DNA from: Candidatus Aminicenantota bacterium
Lineage (GTDB): Bacteria; Acidobacteriota; Aminicenantia; UBA2199
Assembly: GCA_016934745.1 (NCBI GenBank)
Contig: JAFGSF010000035.1
Span: 1 to 42,210 of the forward strand
Length of the DNA stretch: 42,210 bases
Direction of reading: 5' to 3'
Part shown: piece after piece, positions 33,700-40,063 of the stretch
Layout of the letters: each line of letters opens with the position of its first letter
Position numbering within the stretch: the first letter of the stretch is position 1
Made by a program: the position numbers and the translations under genes
Notes under the pieces: model-generated
Told to the model about the DNA's origin: nothing
What the model saw: the letters and a program-made list of their open reading frames with translations, nothing else
Databases searched by the model: none

Positions 33700-34830
33700 A
33701 TGAACTCGGCAGCTGACGCTATTGTCATCGGTGGCGGTATCATCGGACTGGCATCAGCTTACCACCTGTCCAAGCGCGGCCAGAAAGTTATACTGCTCGA
33801 AAAAAAATATCCGGGTTCCGGTTCCACCGGCCGTTGCATCGGCGGCATCCGCCAGCAATTCTCAACACCGGGGGCCATCCGCTTAATGCGCGAAAGCGTG
33901 CGCCAGTTCCGCCTGATGCGGAAAGAATTCGGTTTTTCAGTAGAGTATTTCGAAGGCGGCTACCTGTTTCTGGCGCATGATGCCAAGCGGTTGGAAACAT
34001 TCAAGTCCATCCTGCCCCTGCAAAAAAGCCTGGGCTTGGCCGTTGAAATCCTGGATGCATCCGCCTGTATGAAAATCGCTCCGCCATTGAATCCCACCGG
34101 GCTCCTGGGTGGAGTCTTCTCGCCAGAAGACGGCCAGGCCTATCCATTCAAGGTTATCGAAGGTTACATCCAGGAGATTAGAAAACTCCATTCACAAGTA
34201 CTTTTTTTCTGCGAAGTAAGCGAAATCATAGTCAATAAAACCGCTGTGACGGGTGTTAAAACCGTGAATGGGGATATCTTTTATGCGCCCGTTATTTTAA
34301 ACGCGGCCGGGCCGTGGGCGCAGGAGGTAGGCAAAATGGCCGGCTTGGAACTCCCCATTGCCCCCGAAGAACATGAGGCTTTCATTACTGACCGCGTTCC
34401 GCCCTTGTTTGCGACCATGGTGGTCGATTACCGCACTGATGGTTGCTACTTTTACCAGCGCAACAACGGCCAGGTCATCGGCTGCTACAGCCCGATACCC
34501 AACAAGCCGGGTATCATCACCGAATCGTCATTGGAATTCCTGGTGGAAATGTCCAGGCGTACGGCACGCCTGGTGCCGGAACTCGCCACGGCCAGGGTCA
34601 TCCGCCACTGGGGCGGTTGTTATTCAATGACGCCGGACGGCAGTCCTTTCATTGACAAGACCGATGTTGACGGCTTCTTCGTGGCCAATGGCATGAGCGG
34701 CCACGGCTTCATGTTCGCTCCGGCTATCGGCCGTTATGTCAGCGAGATCATCCTGGACGGGCGTTACCCCTTTGATTGGTCTGAATTTGCCATGGGGCGG
34801 GATTTTTCGCGCCAGGAGTTGATGAAATAG
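33700..34830 (+). CDS. FAD-dependent oxidoreductase of the DAO family
   Basis: D-amino-acid/sarcosine oxidase-like flavoprotein of 376 residues. The N-terminal dinucleotide fold is AIVIGGGIIGLASAYHLSKRG with the ribose-binding acid in VILLEKK. GSGSTGRCIGGIRQQF fits the FAD-contact segment of SoxB/HcnC-like enzymes. The later LNAAGPWAQEVG and SMTPDGSPFIDKT...FVANGMSGHGFMFAPAIGR blocks are standard for glycine, sarcosine or proline dehydrogenase-type members. It most resembles the beta subunit of heterotetrameric sarcosine oxidase or dye-linked proline dehydrogenase; the substrate cannot be fixed. The gene starts 4 nt after the acyl-CoA dehydrogenase stop and probably relies on translational coupling. 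Confidence 0.9.
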   Translation: MNSAADAIVIGGGIIGLASAYHLSKRGQKVILLEKKYPGSGSTGRCIGGIRQQFSTPGAIRLMRESVRQFRLMRKEFGFSVEYFEGGYLFLAHDAKRLETFKSILPLQKSLGLAVEILDASACMKIAPPLNPTGLLGGVFSPEDGQAYPFKVIEGYIQEIRKLHSQVLFFCEVSEIIVNKTAVTGVKTVNGDIFYAPVILNAAGPWAQEVGKMAGLELPIAPEEHEAFITDRVPPLFATMVVDYRTDGCYFYQRNNGQVIGCYSPIPNKPGIITESSLEFLVEMSRRTARLVPELATARVIRHWGGCYSMTPDGSPFIDKTDVDGFFVANGMSGHGFMFAPAIGRYVSEIILDGRYPFDWSEFAMGRDFSRQELMK

Positions 34831-34831
34831 G

Positions 34832-35083
34832 ATGGCATTTTTAAATTTAGTCCTATTGGTCCTGATCGTGTATTCGATATTCAAGTGGATCTGGAGGGAC
34901 GATAAATCAAAGCAGAAGAAAAAGCCGGCTCCTCCCGGTGAACAAACGGTCGAGGAAATGAAACAGGACCCGGTCTGCGGCACCTATGTCCCTGCCAGCT
35001 TGGCCGTGACCGCTACACATAAGGGAATAACCCTGTACTTCTGTTCTAACGCCTGCCGTGACAAATTCCTGGAAAGCCACTGA
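34832..35083 (+). CDS. membrane-anchored YHS/TRASH-domain protein
   Basis: The 83-residue protein has one N-terminal membrane helix (about residues 4-20), a basic linker (DDKSKQKKKP) and a YHS/TRASH-type metal-binding module: DPVCGTYVPASLAV with YFCSNACRDKFLES, i.e. one Cys followed by the C-x3-C pair. Such domains bind copper or other soft metals. It begins one base after the stop of the FAD oxidoreductase, so it is in the same operon. AGGAG at 34814-34818 is 13 nt upstream. Confidence 0.88.
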   Translation: MAFLNLVLLVLIVYSIFKWIWRDDKSKQKKKPAPPGEQTVEEMKQDPVCGTYVPASLAVTATHKGITLYFCSNACRDKFLESH

Positions 35084-35126
35084 TCCAAAACCGGAACCTT
35101 CCCGGCGCGATGACCGCTAATCCATT

Positions 35127-35155
35127 TTGATTGCCAAGCGCAAATATGCTATGAT
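35127..35155 (+). promoter_or_regulatory. promoter of the cysM leader, leaderless type
   Basis: TTGATT (35127-35132), a 17-bp spacer and TATGAT (35150-35155). The first ATG of the leader peptide (35162) follows after exactly 6 nt, so its mRNA should start at the initiation codon. Confidence 0.75.
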
Positions 35156-35161
35156 AAAAAC

Positions 35162-35254
35162 ATGATGTTCCCCGGCAGCAGAACTATATCCAGGCTTTCT
35201 CCAAAGACAAAAAATTTCTGCTGCTTCTGTTGCGGGCTGCACGCCGCCCGCTAA
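35162..35254 (+). CDS. cysteine-rich leader peptide of cysM (candidate attenuator uORF)
   Basis: A 30-codon reading frame (ATG ATG ... TAA) too short for routine gene callers. It starts at the predicted transcription start and encodes MMFPGSRT..., then a cysteine run CCFCC at codons 20-24 (TGC TGC TTC TGT TGC, 35219-35233), ending GLHAAR. Four cysteines in five codons, immediately upstream of a cysteine synthase gene, is the design of an amino-acid-sensing leader peptide: slow decoding of Cys codons when charged tRNA-Cys is scarce would change folding of the downstream RNA. Cys-run leader peptides controlling sulfur genes are established in mycobacteria. The stop is 68 nt before cysM. An alternative start is the second ATG (35165). 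No Shine-Dalgarno is possible at a leaderless start. Confidence 0.7.
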   Translation: MMFPGSRTISRLSPKTKNFCCFCCGLHAAR

Positions 35255-35263
35255 AACCTTTTT
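35232..35263 (+). terminator. candidate attenuator hairpin at the end of the cysteine leader peptide
   Basis: GCGGGC (35232-35237) pairs with GCCCGC (35246-35251), six G-C pairs with an 8-nt loop, followed after 7 nt by TTTTT (35259-35263). The 5' arm begins in the last Cys codon, so a ribosome stalled on the Cys run would cover it. The gap before the U-tract makes it an imperfect intrinsic terminator. A second weak pairing, AATGGA (35271-35276) with TCCATT (35297-35302), ends just before the cysM Shine-Dalgarno (AGGAG, 35309-35313). Confidence 0.45.
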
Positions 35264-35322
35264 CTCAATCAATGGATCCGTTTTTTTGGGGATGATTCCA
35301 TTTATTTCAGGAGAAAAAAACC

Positions 35323-36237
35323 ATGAAAAATATATTGTCCGCCATAGGCAATACGCCGCTGGTGGATATCAGTGAACTGCATGCACTTCCAGCCGATACC
35401 CGTATTTTTGCCAAGATTGAAGGCTGCAATCCCGGAGGGTCAATCAAGGACCGGCCGGCTCTTTGCATGATCCGCCATGCCGAACAAAAGGGCTTGTTGA
35501 ACGCAAATAAAATCATTCTGGAAGCGACTTCTGGAAATACCGGCATTGCCCTGGCCATGATCTGCGCCGCCCTGGGCTACCGTCTGCGCATCATTATGCC
35601 GGCCGGTGTTTCCAAGGAACGCCGGGCCATCATCACTGCGTTCGGAGCCGATTTAGAGCTGACTAGAGCCGCAGCAGGCACCGATGGCGCCATCCACCGC
35701 GCCAGCACACTGCAGGACAGCGACCCGCAACGCTACTTCAGGCCCGACCAGTTCAGCAATGCAGTCAATATCCGGGCCCACTACGAGACAACGGGACCGG
35801 AAATCTTCAGGCAGACTGGAAGAACCGTGGACATTATCGTGGCCGGTATCGGTACCGGCGGCACCCTGATGGGAGTCGGCGCTTACCTGCGGGAAGTGCA
35901 ACCAAATGTTAAAATATTCGGCGTCGAACCGACGGTCGGCCATAAAATCCAGGGGTTGAAAAACCTGACCGAATCGCGCGTGCCGCCGATATTTAACCGC
36001 AGCCGCCTCGACGGAATTGTCAGCGTTGATGACGAGGAAGCCTTTGCAGTCAGTCGGCTCCTGGCCTTGCGGGCCGGGATTTTCACCGGAATCTCCAGCG
36101 GCGCCGCTCTTGCCGGTTCATGGAAAATAGCCCGCGATTTCCCGGGCCGAACCCTGGTTACCATCTTGCCCGATCGCGGCGAACGCTATCTCAGCACATC
36201 CCTCTTCCGCTCCTACTGTGGAGAATGCCCGCCATGA
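35323..36237 (+). CDS. cysM: cysteine synthase, CysM type
   Basis: PLP-dependent beta-replacement enzyme making cysteine (or S-sulfocysteine) from O-acetylserine and sulfide or thiosulfate. The PLP lysine is K42 in NPGGSIKDRPAL; the substrate loop is TSGNTG (69-74); the phosphate-binding loop is GIGTGGTLMG. AHYETTGPEIFRQTG, GIFTGISSGAALAG and DRGERYLST are closer to CysM than to CysK as I recall those sequences. The 304 residues are typical. AGGAG lies 9 nt before the ATG. Expression is probably controlled by the Cys-rich leader peptide and hairpin upstream. The neighbouring genes show no other sulfur-assimilation function, so this is a single-gene unit with its own promoter. Confidence 0.9.
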   Translation: MKNILSAIGNTPLVDISELHALPADTRIFAKIEGCNPGGSIKDRPALCMIRHAEQKGLLNANKIILEATSGNTGIALAMICAALGYRLRIIMPAGVSKERRAIITAFGADLELTRAAAGTDGAIHRASTLQDSDPQRYFRPDQFSNAVNIRAHYETTGPEIFRQTGRTVDIIVAGIGTGGTLMGVGAYLREVQPNVKIFGVEPTVGHKIQGLKNLTESRVPPIFNRSRLDGIVSVDDEEAFAVSRLLALRAGIFTGISSGAALAGSWKIARDFPGRTLVTILPDRGERYLSTSLFRSYCGECPP

Positions 36238-36250
36238 TTGCCACAAGGAA

Positions 36251-36937
36251 TTAATGATTTTTTCGCAGGCTGTATTGCAAACCAAGATTGAGAATGATTG
36301 GTTCAAAAGAATCCTCTAATTCGATAATTTTACTCATGGGCAGGGAAAGCCCGAACTGGCAAATGAAACGAAGGGATTTGGAACCAAATTTTCCTGTCAG
36401 CACCGGTTCTAAAAACACTTTACTCTGTCCGGAAAAGTGCAAGGTGTTGTAAAAATTGACATAGGCCACACGCAGTGAAAAAGCGCCATCGAAATAATTC
36501 GTAACGATCCCGATGCTGGGCTGGATGAAAAAACGATGGTAGTCGCTCCGGGGGTGCAATGTATCATTATTGGTAGTCGCTTCGGCGCGCCCCCAACCAT
36601 ACCCTGCATAGCAATCAAACCGTCCGGATTTGCCCATCTTGAGGAAATATCCGATCCCTCCCTCCAGAAAAAAATGATTGTTGTAATTGTCCTTGTCTTT
36701 CGCCATATACGAGAGATTGAACATGCCGGCCATTTGCTTGGCGAAAGCGTACGCTCCCTGCAAATCGACTCCTGAAACACCGGCGGTTGCCGCCACATTG
36801 GCCTGCCCTTTTTCTCCCAGAAGTGGAACGTTCAAGGTATTGGGAACATAAACCGGAGCACATCCGGTTATGATCCCCAATAAAATGATCATGATTGTCC
36901 AAATAGCCACCCGCGTACAGTTCTTTCTAAATATCAT
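36251..36937 (-). CDS. outer-membrane beta-barrel lipoprotein of unknown function
   Basis: The 228-residue protein starts with a lipoprotein signal (IWTIMIILLGIITGCAP, lipobox ITGC, modified Cys near residue 26). Then comes PVYVPNTLNVPLLGEKGQANV, and a chain of alternating amphipathic strands rich in Gly and aromatics (GGIGYFLKMG, CYAGYGWGRAE, LRVAYVNFYN, NLGLQYSL). This suggests a small eight-stranded-type barrel or a surface lipoprotein. I do not recognise a specific family. AAGGGG precedes the ATG. It is convergent with cysM, 13 bp away. Confidence 0.75.
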   Translation of the reverse strand: MIFRKNCTRVAIWTIMIILLGIITGCAPVYVPNTLNVPLLGEKGQANVAATAGVSGVDLQGAYAFAKQMAGMFNLSYMAKDKDNYNNHFFLEGGIGYFLKMGKSGRFDCYAGYGWGRAEATTNNDTLHPRSDYHRFFIQPSIGIVTNYFDGAFSLRVAYVNFYNTLHFSGQSKVFLEPVLTGKFGSKSLRFICQFGLSLPMSKIIELEDSFEPIILNLGLQYSLRKNH

Positions 36938-37028
36938 TTACACACCCCTTAGTGAATTTGAAGCCAATGTTTTAAGTTTCTCCCTCTGTTTCTTTCTGGA
37001 CGCATTTTAGTCATTGCAGTCGGGAAAA

Positions 37029-37400
37029 TCAAGCGGGTTTCTTCACATGGTAACCCCTTTCTCCAAATGGCTGCAGCTTCTCCAGCCACATGGCTTCGAG
37101 CGTTTGCAGGTCATGGCCATAATCATAATCGGGCTTTTCCCTGGCTGTCAGGTAGTCCAGGCTCTCAAAGGCGAATTTCTCCTCGCCCAGGACGTTGAAA
37201 TCGCTTTGCAGATCTTTGTTCACGTGCATGTTGTTCTTGAGCTGGAATTTCTCGCTGTTGAGCTTTCCGTTCAGATCCATGGCCCGGCCGATGTATACTT
37301 TACCATTGGACAAATTTTTTATCTGGAAGATCCCCATCGGTCGTAGTGTCTGTTTGTAGAGCTTTTTTTTTATTTTAAAATCGCTGCTGTTCATTCCCAT
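37029..37400 (-). CDS. GIY-YIG nuclease-fold protein
   Basis: The 123-residue protein matches the GIY-YIG core: MGIFQIKNLSNGKVYIGRAMDL is the first motif pair (GIF in place of GIY, then YIG 9 residues on), then FQLKNNMHVNKDLQSDFNVLGEEKFAFESLDYL, which is the usual helix-strand region (motif NKDLQSDFN), and an acidic helix LQTLEAMWLEKLQP where the catalytic Glu is expected. The position of the usual catalytic Arg seems to be Lys (LNGKLN), so activity is uncertain. It could be a small DNA-repair or host-defence nuclease, but no mobile element surrounds it. Two ATGs (37400 and 37394) are possible. Confidence 0.75.
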   Translation of the reverse strand: MGMNSSDFKIKKKLYKQTLRPMGIFQIKNLSNGKVYIGRAMDLNGKLNSEKFQLKNNMHVNKDLQSDFNVLGEEKFAFESLDYLTAREKPDYDYGHDLQTLEAMWLEKLQPFGERGYHVKKPA

Positions 37401-37435
37401 AAAGCTACTTTAGATTGGATTGCCCGTGACGGCGG

Positions 37436-38902
37436 TTACCTGGTGGTGAATTTTTTGAGAACCTCGAGCAAATAATCGCCATCCGGCCGGTCCAGGGTGT
37501 TTTGGCTGACGTATTTGAAACGCACAGTGCCCCGGGAGTCAAGTAGATAGACAGCGGGGATGTTCTGCTCGACCTTGCTGTTGTCCCAGGCCAGGGTAAA
37601 CAAATCCAAACCGCGGGAAACCGTACGTTCTCCGTCGATCAGGATCGGAAAGGGAGTCGGAATATTACCCGCTTTAAAAACGAATTTCTTCGGGAAATGG
37701 AGCCGGACGGTTTCCATCCAGCGCTTGGCGCCGAGGCTGATCTTGGCCGGATCGCCCGGGTTTTTCCATTTTTCGATTACGGCCATCTGCTCGGGAAAAA
37801 TTTCAACCCAGTGTTCAAGGGTAGCCCGGTCATAGGGCAGGACAAAAATGATTTCGAGATTGTATTTTTTTCTGAGCTGCAGCCGCTTTTCAAGTTCGGC
37901 CAACTCGGCATACTGGTAATGGCAGACCTGGCACCAATGGTCGCCGACCCGGCCGCGGGGGAAGATGATCAGCACGTTCTTGCCGCGCAAGCCGGCGATA
38001 GAAACATTCTTGCCCTGGACACTGGCCATGGTGAAATCGGACATCTTGCTGCCGAGCGCAGCCGGCTGGACGCCGGCAGCAGCAGAAGCAGTCTGCTCCT
38101 GCAGGATGTTGACGATGCGCCATTCGTTGTTTTGCCTGGCCAGGTGCAGGAACATGACCGCGTTGGCCATCGTTATCCTGGCCGCGGCAATGTCCTCGCA
38201 AACATCTTCGACGCTGATCCTGAAATCGGGAATGGTTCCCATGGCCAGGGCACGGGTGCGGTCGATGAAGTAGTCGGCATTGCGCTCCAGCAGCATGGAT
38301 TTTCCAGGTTCGGGCGTTTCATTCAGGGAATGGAACACCAGGGCCGGGTGAAGGATTTGCTCCACCCGCTCGTAATTTCCCTGGCGCAATGCTTCGCGGA
38401 ATTCCTCGAGCCGCATGCGGATGGTCTCCTTTTCGTTTTCTTTATTCACAGCCTCCTTTTCAACCGGCAGCCGCCAAAGCACATTGACGATGCGCCATTC
38501 GCCGTTCTGCTTGGTCAAATGAAGGTAATCCTTGAACTTGGCGGTGAAAATGCGCGCCGAAGCCGCGTGGGTGCCGATTTCCAGCAGTTGGTAATCGATC
38601 TGCCGCTGTTCGGCCGGCAATTTGCCCCAGCCTGCCCGCGCCGCTTCGATCAGGGTCTCAGTGTTCATTTGTTGCAGATACGCAGCGCCGCTGCGTGCAG
38701 AAAAGACAAGTCCGCGTTTGCTCAAGCTCGGGCTGAGTGCCCGTTTCATGCGCTTGTCGTCGCCATCATAATACCCTTCGACGTAATCGTGCGCTGCCCG
38801 GGCTATCGCGGCGCGATCGTCATCTGCAACGCTGGCATTTTGACCGACCAGGAAAGAGAGGGAAATCAGTAATATTAAAAATAGTAAAATGATTTTTTTC
38901 AT
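37436..38902 (-). CDS. exported double-NTF2-like/redoxin (AhpC-TSA-type) protein
   Basis: A 488-residue protein with a signal peptide (IILLFLILLISLSFLVGQ). Two similar NTF2/SnoaL-like domains follow: residues about 30-150 (DYVEGYYDGDDKRMKRALSP ... LHLTKQNGEWRIVNVLW) and about 160-270 (EEFREALRQGNYERVEQILHP ... LHLARQNNEWRIVNIL), whose shared ends K/R-Q-N-x-E-W-R-I-V-N show internal duplication. The C-terminal half is thioredoxin-fold, with a CQVC redox motif (GDHWCQVCHYQYAELAELE, motif part only) and IPAVYLLDSRGTVRFKYV. It should act in the periplasm as a thiol oxidoreductase or peroxiredoxin-like protein. GGAGG lies 5 nt before the ATG. A sigma-54-type promoter lies 20-36 bp upstream. Confidence 0.85.
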   Translation of the reverse strand: MKKIILLFLILLISLSFLVGQNASVADDDRAAIARAAHDYVEGYYDGDDKRMKRALSPSLSKRGLVFSARSGAAYLQQMNTETLIEAARAGWGKLPAEQRQIDYQLLEIGTHAASARIFTAKFKDYLHLTKQNGEWRIVNVLWRLPVEKEAVNKENEKETIRMRLEEFREALRQGNYERVEQILHPALVFHSLNETPEPGKSMLLERNADYFIDRTRALAMGTIPDFRISVEDVCEDIAAARITMANAVMFLHLARQNNEWRIVNILQEQTASAAAGVQPAALGSKMSDFTMASVQGKNVSIAGLRGKNVLIIFPRGRVGDHWCQVCHYQYAELAELEKRLQLRKKYNLEIIFVLPYDRATLEHWVEIFPEQMAVIEKWKNPGDPAKISLGAKRWMETVRLHFPKKFVFKAGNIPTPFPILIDGERTVSRGLDLFTLAWDNSKVEQNIPAVYLLDSRGTVRFKYVSQNTLDRPDGDYLLEVLKKFTTR

Positions 38903-38922
38903 GCTCGCCTCCGTTCAAAATA

Positions 38923-38938
38923 AGCAAATATAATGCCA
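38923..38938 (-). promoter_or_regulatory. sigma-54 (-24/-12) promoter of the redoxin gene
   Basis: On the minus strand TGGCATTATATTTGCT matches the sigma-54 consensus TGGCAC-N5-TTGCW at all but one base, with the invariant GG and GC exactly 10 bp apart. The start would be near 38912, giving a leader of about 10 nt that begins at the GGAGG site. A weak overlapping sigma-70 reading (TTGTTG-16 bp-TATATT) cannot be excluded. Confidence 0.6.
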
Positions 38939-39012
38939 AAGTCTTCCGCAACAATAAAATCAAGCCTTATAGGCGTTAAAGAAATTTAATTGCACTTTAT
39001 AGCCATTTCTAC

Positions 39013-39049
39013 TGCTCGTTTTCGGACATTCACTGTTCCAAAACGGACA
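39013..39049 (-). promoter_or_regulatory. tandem upstream activating sites for a sigma-54 activator
   Basis: Two 16-bp near-palindromes, TGCTCGTTTTCGGACA (39013-39028) and TGTTCCAAAACGGACA (39034-39049), share TG-Y-TC-N6-GGACA. Their centres are 21 bp (two helical turns) apart and lie about 109 and 130 bp upstream of the predicted sigma-54 start, the distance typical of enhancer-binding-protein sites. The other bases of the 187-bp gap show no gene. Confidence 0.55.
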
Positions 39050-39089
39050 ATGTGTTATCCGGGCAAAAATCGATTTAGCGAAGTAGTTT

Positions 39090-39980
39090 CTAACGGATCA
39101 CGTCAAGGTCATTGCCGTAGATGGTTTCGCCGGCGTAATTGACACGAATCTCAGCCAGCATCTGTTCGGGAGTAGCGCCCATAAGCAGCTGGTGATAAAG
39201 AACCAGTTTTTTAGGCCGGACAACGGCCGCCAGGCGACCCAGGTCAATGGCAGACGTATGGTAGGCGCCATGATAGCGCTGCCAATCGGGAGACCGCTTT
39301 TCCCAGCCAGCCTGACAATACACTTCATGGATCAAAATATCGCAGCCCCTGGCCATCGCGATCAACGTTTCGTTGAAGGTCGTGTCACCGCTGATGACGA
39401 TGATCTTGTCTCTGGCTTCAAAGCGAAAACCATAGGCATGCTTCCAGGCGCCGTGGCTGACCGGAAAGGCGATCACCCTCAGGAGATGGTCACGGTAGAC
39501 CTCCCCGGCCTTGATTTCGACAGGCTTGATCACATAAGCGGATGGTTTGCTGGGTTCGCCGCCGTGCAGTCTCACCTCCAGGTCCTGCTTCCACGCCTTC
39601 AGGAGGCGGGACGTCATGGCGCGCAGCCCCGGGGGTCCGAAGGCCAGCAGCGGCTCCTGGCGACCCATCACACCGGAGGTGAAGATAAGGTCGGGATAGC
39701 CCAGGGTGTGGTCGGAATGCAAGTGGGTAACAAAGACGCGGACGAGGTGTTTCGCCTCGAAACCCGCCTGCACCGCGCGCCGCACCACCCCCACGCCGCA
39801 ATCGACCAGATATACGCGTCCGCTGGAAACGACGGCAACCGCCGGCCCCATGCGTTCGGGAACGGGATTGGGCGTCCCGGTTCCCAGCAGCACGACATGG
39901 GTGTCCGGCGCCTGCGCCCAGGCAGCGAGATGGAGCATCAGCAGGCCGAGCCAAACAACGGGAAAAGCGATTCTTCTCAT
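39090..39980 (-). CDS. exported metallo-beta-lactamase-fold hydrolase (RNase Z-like subgroup)
   Basis: The 296-residue protein begins with a signal peptide (FPVVWLGLLMLHLAAWAQ). The metallo-hydrolase fold starts VVLLGTGTPNPVPERMGPA. The zinc motif is THLHSDHTLGYPDL (H-x-H-x-D-H), with FPVSHG, ISGDTTFNETL and YHTSAIDLGRLA supplying the remaining ligands, in the order seen in RNase Z and arylsulfatase-like members. Because it is exported, tRNA processing is unlikely; a phosphodiesterase, lactonase or sulfatase-type role is more plausible. The start at 39980 was chosen over an upstream in-frame ATG at 40091 because it gives a clean signal peptide and sits 6 nt from a -10 box. It is divergent from the M24 peptidase gene. 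Confidence 0.88.
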   Translation of the reverse strand: MRRIAFPVVWLGLLMLHLAAWAQAPDTHVVLLGTGTPNPVPERMGPAVAVVSSGRVYLVDCGVGVVRRAVQAGFEAKHLVRVFVTHLHSDHTLGYPDLIFTSGVMGRQEPLLAFGPPGLRAMTSRLLKAWKQDLEVRLHGGEPSKPSAYVIKPVEIKAGEVYRDHLLRVIAFPVSHGAWKHAYGFRFEARDKIIVISGDTTFNETLIAMARGCDILIHEVYCQAGWEKRSPDWQRYHGAYHTSAIDLGRLAAVVRPKKLVLYHQLLMGATPEQMLAEIRVNYAGETIYGNDLDVIR

Positions 39981-39986
39981 GCCATT

Positions 39987-40015
39987 ATTTTGCTGGACTT
40001 CCCGATCGAAGTCAA
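39987..40015 (-). promoter_or_regulatory. leaderless-type promoter of the metallo-hydrolase gene
   Basis: On the minus strand TTGACT (40010-40015), a 17-bp spacer and CAAAAT (39987-39992), followed after 6 nt by the ATG. The -10 is only a 4/6 match, but the spacing equals that of the other leaderless-type promoters here. Confidence 0.5.
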
Positions 40016-40063
40016 TACGAACAAAATCCGCCCCGATGCGTATAAACCATTTCAGGAGGGAAC

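Noticed and set aside
37697..38872. 391-codon plus-strand open frame opposite the redoxin gene
   Set aside because: The minus-strand frame has a signal peptide, duplicated domains, CQVC motif and Shine-Dalgarno; the plus frame has no recognisable domain and is a shadow of GC-rich codon use.
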